Below, piece after piece: positions 1 through 7,677 of a stretch of DNA of 33,958 nucleotides (positions within the stretch are counted from its first letter, which is position 1; each line of letters opens with the position of its first letter). The stretch is from positions 101,295 through 135,252 of the forward strand of contig JACQMO010000015.1 in NCBI GenBank assembly GCA_016203535.1, read 5' to 3'. The stretch is from Candidatus Uhrbacteria bacterium (GTDB lineage: Bacteria > Patescibacteriota > Patescibacteriia > 2-12-FULL-60-25). The notes under the pieces are model-generated. The model did not search any database and had not been told where the DNA came from. It saw nothing but the letters and a program-made list of their open reading frames with translations. The position numbers were made by a program, and so were the translations under genes.

Positions 1-901
1 GATAGATTTCCCCATCGCCGTTCCGAAGCAGCGCATACGGAGGAAATTTGATCGCTGTTCCGTCGGGATAGCCGGAAAGTGATGTTTCGTCCACGTTGAT
101 GATTTTTTCCTCGTCCGTGATCGACGACACGACGGCGCGGGAGGCGAACGGACGCTTTTGTCCGAATCGGATGAGGTAGGTCGTTTGGGTTTGGTTGGAT
201 CGGACGATCGCGCCGTCGGGCAACGACGGTTTGAACCAGCGCTGCCAGATCCGCCAGAGGTTGATGTTTCCGTGCAGGTGCGGCGTGTAGCTGTAGAGCA
301 TCGCGGTCGCGTGGTTCGTCGGCGTCACGGGGATCCCGTCGATCACCGCCGTTTTTCCGAGTCCCTGTCCGCCGATGGTGAGTCCGCGCGTCAGCAGTTG
401 GATCAGATATTTTTCGCGATGCTGTTTCGCCGCCCATTCGACCTGCGACGCGAACCCCTTGAACTCCTGGATGGATGGGTCGTCCTTCGAGCACGCGTCG
501 CACACGCCGTACCCCGCCGCCCAGTCGAATTGGGACGGCGACGGATTCGGGTTCTCGACAAGCGATTGCTCCTTTTGCAGGAGCGCGATCAGATACTTCG
601 GATTGACCTTGTAGGACTGCGCGACGCGCCAAATGATTTCCGGCGCGGGTTTCTGTTTACCGTCGATGTCCGCGATCTGCCGCGTCGCGAGGGTTCCTTT
701 GGCGCGCAAAAACGAAACCATGGCGTCAAACGGAAAGGCGGCAGGGTCGAACATGTCCGAATCCGAAAGAATGAAATTCGGATCGAACCCCTGCGGGAGA
801 TCGGAGACGGAGAGCGTGGCGGCGTAGGCCGGGAAAAATGCCCCACCAGTTCCCGCCGTGATCAGGCATATGGACGCCAAAACATGCCGGACATTTCGCA
901 T
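1..901 (-). CDS. Secreted lysozyme/transglycosylase-like protein, C-terminus beyond window
   Basis: The minus strand is open from ATG at 901 to the window edge, giving 300 residues without a stop. Residues 1-27 look like a Sec signal peptide with a hydrophobic core and a likely cleavage after AYA. Residues about 85-225 resemble the helical lysozyme-like domain found in secreted proteins of actinobacteria and CPR bacteria: a helix with LIALLQKEQSLV (candidate catalytic Glu111), a YGVCDAC segment, then NHATAMLYSYTPH and NLWRIWQRWF. Family knowledge suggests peptidoglycan binding or cleavage outside the membrane; catalysis is inferred only. The region after residue 230 may start a second, beta-rich domain. 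The start is supported by an extended -10 six nt upstream. The gene diverges from the gene at 954. Confidence 0.8.
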   Translation of the reverse strand, partial: MRNVRHVLASICLITAGTGGAFFPAYAATLSVSDLPQGFDPNFILSDSDMFDPAAFPFDAMVSFLRAKGTLATRQIADIDGKQKPAPEIIWRVAQSYKVNPKYLIALLQKEQSLVENPNPSPSQFDWAAGYGVCDACSKDDPSIQEFKGFASQVEWAAKQHREKYLIQLLTRGLTIGGQGLGKTAVIDGIPVTPTNHATAMLYSYTPHLHGNINLWRIWQRWFKPSLPDGAIVRSNQTQTTYLIRFGQKRPFASRAVVSSITDEEKIINVDETSLSGYPDGTAIKFPPYALLRNGDGEIY

Positions 902-907
902 CCCACG

Positions 908-916
908 AGTGTAGCA
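908..916 (-). promoter_or_regulatory. Extended -10 for the lysozyme-like gene
   Basis: On the minus strand TGcTACACT is followed by 6 nt and then the ATG at 901. The spacing implies a leaderless transcript. No convincing -35 was seen. Confidence 0.55.
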
Positions 917-931
917 GAAGGGCAGGAGGAG

Positions 932-940
932 TGTTAGGAT
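932..940 (+). promoter_or_regulatory. Candidate extended -10 for the gene at 954
   Basis: TGtTAGGAT lies 13 nt before ATG 954, back to back with the minus-strand promoter at 908-916. It is a weaker match and would give a very short leader. Confidence 0.35.
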
Positions 941-953
941 ACGCAGATCGCGT

Positions 954-2582
954 ATGAGAATCACCCTTGGAAGCGCCATCGTCTGTTTCGGCATCGGGCT
1001 CTTCGTTCTTCCAGCGCTCGGGACGCAGGTGTTTCTCAGTCCCGATGAAACCGCGGTCGCCGTCGCCGCACGGCGTGCCGCGACGACCGCGTCGTTTCGG
1101 ATCGAACGGGTCGCGTCGTTCGAATCATTCCCCTGGCTGCATCCGCGGAGTTTCGTGGTCAACCGCGAGGCGATCGTCCCGGTCGGGTTTTTGGGGATGC
1201 CGATTCTCATGGCCGGAATCGCACGCGTGTTCGGCGATGCGGGCATGGCGCTCGCGACGCCGTTGCTTGTGCTGTCAGCCGTCATCCCGCTCCTCTTGTT
1301 CTCGCGCGAGTGGGGGAAATTGGGACGGCTTGCGACCGTGACCGCCTGGCTCACGTTTCCGACGGTTATCCTGTATGCAAATCGCGGGTTGTTTCCGAAT
1401 CTCGCGGTCGTCTGCCTTGCCCTGTGGGCGGTGTGGATGATCCAGAGGACGTCCTCGCCCTCGGCGCTCATGGGGAGCGGGTTGCTTGCCGGGATCGCGC
1501 TCGCGATCCGTCCGACGGAGGCGGCGTGGGTGTTTCCCTGGCTCGTCGTGGCGCGGCTGCAGGCGGAAACGTCGCGCCCGACGCTTGCAGATCGCCGCCG
1601 TGATCTGTTGCGTTTTTTTCTTCCATTTTTTGTCGTCGTCGGCGTCGCCGCCTTCATCGGGTTCAGGACGTACGGCAGTTGGTTCGTGAGCGGATACCAG
1701 CTTCGCGATCCGGTGTTTTTGGGAGATGCAACCGCCGTCCGTTCGGCGTCGCGTTCCTGGTTTGAGAGCTGGCCGTTCGGATTCCATCCCCGAAATGTCT
1801 GGTGGAATATCCGCTCGTATCTCCTCGTTTACCTCTGGCCCTGGGCGGTTCTTCTTGGTTTCGTTTATTTTCTTCACATTCATCAAGCGATGGTCGGTTC
1901 AGCGTCAGCGACGGGTGGCACGGAACGGGGGACCCCCAGCGCCCGGAGACCAACAGGTCGAGGACGATGGGGGTGGGCCGTGACAGGACCCGTCGGCATC
2001 TCACTCTGGACCATCGCCGTCCTCTCCCTCGTGTACGGCCAAGCCATCTATCAGGATCACGTCCGGCTGAATGAGGTTTCCATCGGGAATTCCTTCCTGC
2101 GCTACCTTGTCCCGACCGCCCCCATTGCGGCGTTGGCGCTCGGATGGCTCGTCGGCCGGATCCGACAACACGGGGGGGCTGTCGGCGCGCCGGTCGCCGG
2201 CATGCTCATCGCGCTCGCGGCCACGTTCGGCATCTGGACGGCGTTCGTGCGCGATGACGAAGGGCTGATTCGGAATCGCGTGGAACTTGCGCGGTATGAC
2301 GAAATCCGTCGGCGCGCCGAAGGGGCGCTCCCGTCGGACGCCATCGTGCTTTCCGAACGGAGCGACAAAATTTTTTTCCCGATGTTCCAGGCGGCGTCTC
2401 CCTTGCCGCCGCGGACGGAAATCCGCCGCGCCGCGGCCGCCTTTCCCGAGAGCGTGGTGCTCTTTATCCGAACGCAGGACGCGCTGGGGATCCGTTCCTG
2501 GGAGAACGACGGCCTGGCGCTTGCGCCGATCCTGACCTCCGGCAATGAAACGCTCTACCGCGTTTCCGCCGTCGTTCCATGA
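954..2582 (+). CDS. Multi-pass membrane protein, GT-C glycosyltransferase-like
   Basis: The 542-residue protein has an N-terminal hydrophobic helix followed by SPDETA (Asp31-Glu32) in the first external loop. That acidic pair after TM1 is the position of the catalytic acidic residue in GT-C (PMT/ArnT/GT39-like) enzymes. At least eight further hydrophobic segments follow, with a charged, low-complexity loop around residues 315-345 and a soluble C-terminal part after about residue 430. The likely role is transfer of a sugar from a lipid-linked donor to an envelope acceptor, but donor and acceptor cannot be read from sequence. It overlaps the next gene by ATGA, so the two are probably translated together. 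It could instead be a non-catalytic polysaccharide membrane protein. Confidence 0.75.
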   Translation: MRITLGSAIVCFGIGLFVLPALGTQVFLSPDETAVAVAARRAATTASFRIERVASFESFPWLHPRSFVVNREAIVPVGFLGMPILMAGIARVFGDAGMALATPLLVLSAVIPLLLFSREWGKLGRLATVTAWLTFPTVILYANRGLFPNLAVVCLALWAVWMIQRTSSPSALMGSGLLAGIALAIRPTEAAWVFPWLVVARLQAETSRPTLADRRRDLLRFFLPFFVVVGVAAFIGFRTYGSWFVSGYQLRDPVFLGDATAVRSASRSWFESWPFGFHPRNVWWNIRSYLLVYLWPWAVLLGFVYFLHIHQAMVGSASATGGTERGTPSARRPTGRGRWGWAVTGPVGISLWTIAVLSLVYGQAIYQDHVRLNEVSIGNSFLRYLVPTAPIAALALGWLVGRIRQHGGAVGAPVAGMLIALAATFGIWTAFVRDDEGLIRNRVELARYDEIRRRAEGALPSDAIVLSERSDKIFFPMFQAASPLPPRTEIRRAAAAFPESVVLFIRTQDALGIRSWENDGLALAPILTSGNETLYRVSAVVP

Positions 2583-4027
2583 CGATTTCCCGATTCATCG
2601 CCGTTCCGATTCTCGCCGTTCCCTGGATCGCCGCGGGGGTCTTTTTCGGGTGGATTTTTTTGAAGCGCGTCCCGCCGAGCGGCGAGTTCGTCGTCACGTC
2701 GCAGCTGGACGGGAAGAGCCCGTTCGCCGATCCGTTTTTGCCGTCCGAGCGCGTCACGCCGCCGGGCGCTCAGCCCGAAGGATGGAAGGGGCAGCGCATC
2801 ACGGGCGACCCCACATATTTCAGCGCGCGCGTCCCGGGGCCGTATGCCTCCGTCGAGGTCGCGATCGAATTTAGGCCCGTCCGCCAACCGCTCATCGAAT
2901 TCGGGCTGGTGCGGGACGCGGACGGGAAGGATCTCGACCTGGAACCCATGTATTTCGAAGGTCTTCAACACGCCGATTGGACGGACGTTCCCGGCGGGTA
3001 CGTCCGAACGGGAACGTCCGCCTCCCGGCTTCAGGACCCTGATCCGACAGGACTCGCCGTCTGGGACGCTTCGGCAACCATGCCCCTTCTCATGGATCCA
3101 GCCGGTCCAACGGTTGAAACGTCCGTTTCGCTCCGTGGTGCGCATGACCTGTATGTGGTTCCGGCCGACGGGCGGCTCGAGTTGGGTTTCGGCCTGCAGG
3201 ACGTGAACCGGAAGCGCGGGACGACCGTCGTGGCGTTCCGCGTGTTCCGCGGGGAGGAGGAGATCCGTCGGGAAGCATTCACCACGAACGCCAGTCGGGA
3301 GCAGGCGATGGGGAAGGTGACGGAACATCGGATCTCGATGGAGGCGCGGCCCGGCGTGTATCGGGTGAGCGTTCAGGCGGATGACGACGTGTTCATCCGG
3401 TCGCTTCGCACGCCAAGCCGGAGATGGGTCGTCGGCCCGCGGTTGAACGTCGGGGACGTGGTCGGGTTTGCGACGACGACCTTCGCCGCGCGCGTCTGGA
3501 CGAACTCGCGGCACGTCGTTGCGGAAACCTTCCATCGGGAAGGACTCCAGACCGTCGCGTTGGGAGATGCGACCGTCCGGGTGGTGCGCACGCACGAGCC
3601 GTTCCGACTGGACCGCTTCGGAAGCGCCGCGAAGCCGGTTCCGCTTGTCGCTCCGCTCGGGGACATCCGGTTCGTCGGCGACGGATGGTTCGCATACTCG
3701 CCGGCCGCGTTTTTCGAACCCAAACCGAGACGCGTGACGGACGGAAGCGATCTGAAGAACGAGGGGATCATCGGGGTGCGCACCGCGTATTCGCGGCCGG
3801 AAGCGCTCGGCGACGGGTGGTTCGCCGCGCGGTTTTCGTATTCGCTTGACGGAACGAATGATCGGTTGCGGGCGGTCCTTTCCGCGCCGGGGATCGCCGC
3901 CCGCGCCGGCGCCGTTGACATCCGAAAAATTTCGCTGACCTACCGGCGCCCCCCGCTTTCCTGGGAGGCGTGGTGGCAGATCGTCCGCCAGGAAATCCGT
4001 AACGCCTGGCGGCGCATCCGAAGCTGA
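2579..4027 (+). CDS. Unrecognised membrane-anchored extracytoplasmic protein
   Basis: I do not recognise this 482-residue protein. Residues 5-28 form one hydrophobic segment with few flanking charges, suggesting a signal anchor, and the remaining roughly 450 residues are polar and look beta-rich, with alternating hydrophobic residues and many Gly, Pro and Asp. The C-terminal 25 residues are basic and Trp-rich (WEAWWQIVRQEIRNAW), possibly an amphipathic helix at the membrane surface. Its start overlaps the stop of the GT-C-like gene (ATGA) and its stop is one base from the next gene, so the three form one unit. It may be a glycosylated or glycan-binding envelope protein; this is inference from context only. 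Confidence 0.75.
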   Translation: MTISRFIAVPILAVPWIAAGVFFGWIFLKRVPPSGEFVVTSQLDGKSPFADPFLPSERVTPPGAQPEGWKGQRITGDPTYFSARVPGPYASVEVAIEFRPVRQPLIEFGLVRDADGKDLDLEPMYFEGLQHADWTDVPGGYVRTGTSASRLQDPDPTGLAVWDASATMPLLMDPAGPTVETSVSLRGAHDLYVVPADGRLELGFGLQDVNRKRGTTVVAFRVFRGEEEIRREAFTTNASREQAMGKVTEHRISMEARPGVYRVSVQADDDVFIRSLRTPSRRWVVGPRLNVGDVVGFATTTFAARVWTNSRHVVAETFHREGLQTVALGDATVRVVRTHEPFRLDRFGSAAKPVPLVAPLGDIRFVGDGWFAYSPAAFFEPKPRRVTDGSDLKNEGIIGVRTAYSRPEALGDGWFAARFSYSLDGTNDRLRAVLSAPGIAARAGAVDIRKISLTYRRPPLSWEAWWQIVRQEIRNAWRRIRS

Positions 4028-4028
4028 T

Positions 4029-4223
4029 ATGGCCTGGAAACGGTTCATCGCATCATTCCTGTTCCATCTGACCGCGGCGTCCGTCGTTCTTTCCGCGCTC
4101 CTTCTGATCACGGAGGACGTCATCCCCGGGTCGGTCCTCCCGTTCGTGGACGTGGTTGATCTGCTTCCGATCGTGCTCGCGCTCGTGATCGCGACCGCCG
4201 TTTGGCCGAGGCCCGAGCCTTGA
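4029..4223 (+). CDS. Small two-helix membrane protein
   Basis: This is a 64-residue protein with two hydrophobic segments (about residues 9-28 and 36-57) separated by a short acidic-containing turn. It begins one base after the preceding stop codon, with no Shine-Dalgarno, so it is probably expressed by coupling with the two upstream genes. No family is recognised. It could be an accessory subunit of the GT-C-like protein. The antisense frames here are longer but lack any recognisable family features. Confidence 0.6.
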   Translation: MAWKRFIASFLFHLTAASVVLSALLLITEDVIPGSVLPFVDVVDLLPIVLALVIATAVWPRPEP

Positions 4224-4257
4224 AATCGCTTCGGACGTGTGTTGAGATTGCCCAGAT

Positions 4258-5226
4258 ATGAAGCTCTTGGTCACCGGGGGCGCCGGGTTCATCGGGACAA
4301 ACTTCGTCTATCACGAGCTGCGGAAGCATCCGGAAGATCGTGTGACGGTCCTCGACGCGCTGACGTATGCCGGCAATCTCGAAAACCTGAAGCCGCTCGA
4401 GCGCGACCCGCGGTTCCGATTCGTCAACGGGGACGTCACCGATCGGGAGCTCGTCGATTCGCTCGTGAAGGACGCGGACGCCGTGGTCCATTTCGCCGCG
4501 GAGTCGCACGTGGACCGGTCGATTATCGACGCCTCCGCATTCGTGCGCACGAACGTCCTCGGCACCCAGACGCTCCTCGATGCCTGCCGCGCGGCCGGGA
4601 ACGTCCGGTTTCATCACATTTCCACGGACGAGGTATTCGGATCCCTCGGCCCGCGCGGCGCGTTCAACGAGGAGACCCGCTATGATCCGCGAAGCCCCTA
4701 TAGCGCGTCGAAGGCGGCGTCCGACCATCTCGTCCGCGCGGCGTGGCATACGCATAAGCTGCCCGTCACGATTTCGAACTGTTCGAACAATTACGGTCCG
4801 TACGCGTTTCCGGAAAAGATCATCCCGCTCTTCATCACGAACCTTCTCGAAGGGAAGAAGGTTCCGCTCTACGGAAACGGGATGAACATCCGCGACTGGA
4901 TTTTCGTCGAGGACCATTGCGCGGGGATCGATCTCGTCCTGCGGAAGGGGAAGTCCGGGGAGACGTACGTGTTCGGAGGTCGGGCGGAACGCTCGAACGC
5001 GGAACTGACGGAGATCCTCCTGTTCGAGATGGGGTTCGGCAAGGAAATGATCCAGCCGGTCACGGATCGGCCCGGACACGACTACCGGTACGCCATCGAT
5101 TACACGAAAGCCGAGCGGACGTTCGGATGGTATCCAGAAACCCCCTTCCTTCACGGGATCCGGAAGACGATCGCGTGGTATCGTGCGAACGAATCGTGGT
5201 GGAAATCGCTGAAGCATAGGACGTAG
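4258..5226 (+). CDS. rfbB: dTDP-glucose 4,6-dehydratase
   Basis: This 322-residue short-chain dehydrogenase converts dTDP-glucose to dTDP-4-keto-6-deoxyglucose using bound NAD, the second step toward dTDP-rhamnose and other deoxysugars. The Rossmann motif TGGAGFIG is at residues 6-13, the catalytic Thr-Asp-Glu triad at 123-125 (STDEVFG), and the YxxxK pair at Tyr148/Lys152. Length is close to the family norm of about 330-350. Its last codons and stop (TAG 5224-5226) are supplied by a heptanucleotide repeat array. The downstream neighbour makes its substrate. No epimerase (rfbC) or reductase (rfbD) is in the window, so the final sugar is unknown. Confidence 0.95.
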   Translation: MKLLVTGGAGFIGTNFVYHELRKHPEDRVTVLDALTYAGNLENLKPLERDPRFRFVNGDVTDRELVDSLVKDADAVVHFAAESHVDRSIIDASAFVRTNVLGTQTLLDACRAAGNVRFHHISTDEVFGSLGPRGAFNEETRYDPRSPYSASKAASDHLVRAAWHTHKLPVTISNCSNNYGPYAFPEKIIPLFITNLLEGKKVPLYGNGMNIRDWIFVEDHCAGIDLVLRKGKSGETYVFGGRAERSNAELTEILLFEMGFGKEMIQPVTDRPGHDYRYAIDYTKAERTFGWYPETPFLHGIRKTIAWYRANESWWKSLKHRT

Positions 5227-5262
5227 GTCGTAGGTTGTAGGTGATCGGAGGGAGATGGTAGG
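5214..5262 (+). repeat. Heptanucleotide repeat array (NNnTAGG units)
   Basis: Seven consecutive 7-nt units can be laid out: gcatagg, acgtagg, tcgtagg, ttgtagg, tgatcgg, agggaga, tggtagg. The first four match a TAGG core well and the rest are degenerate. The array starts inside rfbB, provides its stop codon, and runs to the start region of the next gene. Confidence 0.7.
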
Positions 5263-5264
5263 GT
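5256..5264 (+). promoter_or_regulatory. Candidate extended -10 for the thymidylyltransferase gene
   Basis: TGgTAGGGT lies 6 nt before ATG 5271, matching the spacing of other leaderless promoters in the window. It coincides with the last unit of the heptamer array, so the match may be fortuitous. Confidence 0.35.
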
Positions 5265-5270
5265 ATCGCC

Positions 5271-6287
5271 ATGAAAGCGCTCATTGCAGCGGGCGGACGA
5301 TCCACGCGATTGCGCCCCATCACGCATTCCATCAACAAGCACTTGATTCCGCTTGCCGGCCGGCCGATGCTGGAATACGTCATCGAAAAGCTGGTCGAGG
5401 CGGACATCCGCGACATCATCATCAACGTGAACCCGGGAGAGACCGGGATCATGCATGCGGCGTTCGGGGACGGCGGACGGTGGGACGCGGCCATTTCCTA
5501 CGTCGAACAGCAGGGCGGGGCGAAGGGGATCGCGCATGCCGTGGCGAATGCGGAGCCGTATCTCCGGGGCGGGCCGTTCGTCTTTTTTCTGGGGGATAAC
5601 ATCATGACCGGGAGCATCCGGAAGATGCGCGAGCGGTACGAAGCCGAGGGGTTCGACTGCATGGTCGCGCTCTCTCGCGTGGAAGACCCCTCGCGGTTCG
5701 GCGTGCCGGAATTCAACCCGGACGGCTCGCTCAAGCGCGCCATCGAAAAACCCGCGTCCCCGCCGTCGCCCTTCGCGATCACCGGCATCTATTTTTTCAA
5801 CGAGCGGTACTTCGACGCCTTCAAGACGATCTCGCCGTCGCCGCGCGGGGAATACGAGATCACGGACATGATCACCTGGTACATCACCCACGGACGGGTC
5901 GGCCATGAAGAGATTACGGGATGGTGGAAGGATACGGGGACGCCGGACGCGCTGCTCGAAGGGAATACGTTTCTGTTGTCTCAAACTCGGATCGGCGAGG
6001 GGACCGTCATCGGCGAGGACGTGACGATCCGTGATCCCGTCGTGATCGGGACAGGGTGTCACATCGAGCAGGCCGTCGTCGGTCCGCACGTGTCCATCGG
6101 GGATAACGCGCGGGTTCGCGGCGCGGCGATCCAGCGCAGTATCGTGATGGACGGGACGACGCTTGAGGGCGGTTTTTCCGTCGACCGCTCGATCATCGGA
6201 CGGAACGCCCGCATCACCTCGCGGAACTCCGTGGGATCAGGGCCGTCCAAACTCATCCTGGGCGACAACGCCGTGGTGGAGCTGTAG
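5271..6287 (+). CDS. rfbA: Glucose-1-phosphate thymidylyltransferase, long form
   Basis: The 338-residue nucleotidyltransferase is expected to join dTTP and glucose-1-phosphate to dTDP-glucose, the substrate of the RfbB encoded just upstream. The nucleotide-binding loop GGRSTRLRP is at residues 8-16, followed by NKHLIPLAGRPM. The N-terminal two thirds form the nucleotidyltransferase domain. From about residue 240 hexapeptide-like repeats (IGEGTVIGEDVTIRD, VVIGTGCHIEQ) indicate a left-handed beta-helix, which marks the long-form subfamily rather than the ~290-residue enterobacterial RmlA. Such long forms include archaeal bifunctional enzymes, so a different sugar phosphate or an acetyltransferase-like tail cannot be excluded. 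The stop lies 4 bp from the convergent PEGA gene, with no visible terminator. Confidence 0.88.
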   Translation: MKALIAAGGRSTRLRPITHSINKHLIPLAGRPMLEYVIEKLVEADIRDIIINVNPGETGIMHAAFGDGGRWDAAISYVEQQGGAKGIAHAVANAEPYLRGGPFVFFLGDNIMTGSIRKMRERYEAEGFDCMVALSRVEDPSRFGVPEFNPDGSLKRAIEKPASPPSPFAITGIYFFNERYFDAFKTISPSPRGEYEITDMITWYITHGRVGHEEITGWWKDTGTPDALLEGNTFLLSQTRIGEGTVIGEDVTIRDPVVIGTGCHIEQAVVGPHVSIGDNARVRGAAIQRSIVMDGTTLEGGFSVDRSIIGRNARITSRNSVGSGPSKLILGDNAVVEL

Positions 6288-6291
6288 AATC

Positions 6292-7593
6292 TTATTCGAT
6301 CGGGAGTTTCCAGAGACCGCCCCGTCCGCCCCGCGTCGCGGAGACGTAGAGCGTGCCGTCGACAAGGGCGATGTCTTCGACCGAATCGAACGTCGCGAGG
6401 GGCGTTCGAAGGTGCCCGTCGCGGATGTCGAGCCCGAAGGCGTACACCTCCCGTTCCGAGGCGACGATGATGTGCAATCCGCCGGGGTGCCAGACGGCCT
6501 CCCGGACCGGTTTGCTTTCCCGCGACAGGAGTTCCGGTTCCTCCGTCGGACCCCACTGCCAGATTTCCCCGTCAGACAGCGACAGGAACACGGTGCGACC
6601 GCTTTCGGGTTGCGCCCGGAGGGAATCACCCGTGAGCCGAGAGCCGGTTGGCGGATCAGCGTCCGCGTCAACGCGCATCCATGACGTGCGATCGCGAAGG
6701 AACAGCTGCTTGCCGCGCGCGTCATGGACCGTCCACGCGCCTGGCGGAAGGATGAAATCCGTCGTGGATCGCGTGGCACGCGACAAGACCAGCTCGTCCG
6801 TTCCCGTGACGGCTCGGATCGTGAATTCCCCGGCGCGGTCTCGGACAAGCGGCGGAAGCGGCGTGCGGCTCACCGTCCCGGTTTGGGGTTGGATGAAGAT
6901 GATGGACGAGCTCGTCACTCCCTCCAGCGCATTTCCGTTCCACCGGTATGTCCCCGAGGGAACCGGGAGCGGATTCCCGTCACCGCGGACGTCAAGAAGC
7001 CATGAGCCGTTTTGATCCGAGCGTTCGGATTCCACAAACAGGGCGCGCGAATCGTCCGACCACCGCAACGTCGCCGACGCAAGATGGCCGGAAGGGAGAT
7101 CCACCGTCCGCGGACGTTCAAGACCCGGTTGCCAGAGAAGCAGCTGCGACGAACTCGCGCCCGGCAGGAGCATCGCCAACTCGCGGCCGTTCGGCGACGG
7201 CTCGATGTTCGTCACGCCATCGAACCCGACGGGCTCCGGCGTCGCGATGTTCCAGAGGAGGATGTCGTTTGCGAACGTCACCCGCTCCGGAAACACTTCC
7301 AGTCGTTTTTCCCATGGGTGGTATCCCTCCCTCGCGACCCGGATGGCGTACTGTCCGGGACTCACGTTCTGGAGCGTGATTGGCGTTTTTTCTCCCGTAT
7401 CGTTTCCGTTCAGGAATACGCTCGCGCGGGAAGGGGTGGAGTCGACGATAAGCGTTCCGTTCCGTTCGATCTTGTCTTTTTTCGGGTTCCAGCGGTATCC
7501 GGACGTATAAAAAACCACCACTGGCGCCGCCGCCACGAAGGCGATCGTGAAGACCCAGGGCAAAATCCGACGATGGAACGGAGGAGAGCGCAT
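6292..7593 (-). CDS. PEGA-domain membrane-anchored protein with propeller-like region
   Basis: The 433-residue protein has an N-terminal hydrophobic anchor (residues 9-30). It is followed by a PEGA domain at about 46-115: GTLIVDSTPSRASVFLNG, then TGEKTPITLQNVSPGQYAIRVAREGYHPW. The remainder contains repeated motifs such as LRWSDDSRALFVES and AVWHPGGLHIIVASE that resemble blades of a WD40/TolB-type beta-propeller. PEGA domains are typical of surface-layer or extracytoplasmic proteins and probably bind glycans or protein surfaces. It is transcribed divergently from the S41 protease gene. No enzymatic motif was found. The start ATG 7593 is the only good start before the anchor. Confidence 0.8.
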   Translation of the reverse strand: MRSPPFHRRILPWVFTIAFVAAAPVVVFYTSGYRWNPKKDKIERNGTLIVDSTPSRASVFLNGNDTGEKTPITLQNVSPGQYAIRVAREGYHPWEKRLEVFPERVTFANDILLWNIATPEPVGFDGVTNIEPSPNGRELAMLLPGASSSQLLLWQPGLERPRTVDLPSGHLASATLRWSDDSRALFVESERSDQNGSWLLDVRGDGNPLPVPSGTYRWNGNALEGVTSSSIIFIQPQTGTVSRTPLPPLVRDRAGEFTIRAVTGTDELVLSRATRSTTDFILPPGAWTVHDARGKQLFLRDRTSWMRVDADADPPTGSRLTGDSLRAQPESGRTVFLSLSDGEIWQWGPTEEPELLSRESKPVREAVWHPGGLHIIVASEREVYAFGLDIRDGHLRTPLATFDSVEDIALVDGTLYVSATRGGRGGLWKLPIE

Positions 7594-7613
7594 GTACGTC
7601 GTTTTGGCGCTTC

Positions 7614-7622
7614 ACTGTAGCA
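7614..7622 (-). promoter_or_regulatory. Extended -10 for the PEGA-domain gene
   Basis: On the minus strand TGcTACAGT lies 20 nt upstream of ATG 7593. It overlaps a 10-bp tandem repeat at 7619-7638. Confidence 0.4.
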
Positions 7623-7638
7623 TACATCAGCATACATC
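7619..7638 (+). repeat. Perfect 10-bp tandem duplication between divergent promoters
   Basis: The unit agcatacatc occurs twice in immediate succession in the gap between the PEGA gene and the protease gene. It could be a paired binding site for a regulator or a slippage duplication. Confidence 0.6.
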
Positions 7639-7641
7639 ACC

Positions 7642-7670
7642 TTGACCGCGCCCTTCGAAACGGATACGAT
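7642..7670 (+). promoter_or_regulatory. Sigma70-type promoter of the S41 protease gene
   Basis: TTGACC (7642-7647), a 17-bp spacer and TACGAT (7665-7670) are followed by 7 nt and ATG 7678. The spacing points to a leaderless mRNA. A TTG that would extend the reading frame upstream is part of the -35 box and so is unlikely to be a start codon. Confidence 0.65.
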
Positions 7671-7677
7671 CAGCGCC

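Noticed and set aside
1921-1990. Possible repeat insertion in the GT-C-like gene (GGTERGTPSARRPTGRG loop)
   Set aside because: The DNA is low-complexity and has a short palindrome, but shows no clear 7-nt period or match to the other repeats.
2555-4123. 522-residue minus-strand open frame
   Set aside because: Low-complexity Arg/Pro/Asp-rich translation, spans three plus-strand genes joined by stop-start overlaps, no recognisable domain.
4120-5217. 365-residue minus-strand open frame opposite rfbB
   Set aside because: rfbB has all catalytic motifs; the antisense frame is a GC-rich mirror without features.
5214-5262. CRISPR array
   Set aside because: Units are 7 nt with no spacers and are degenerate; none of the repeats in the window has CRISPR dimensions, and no cas gene is present.
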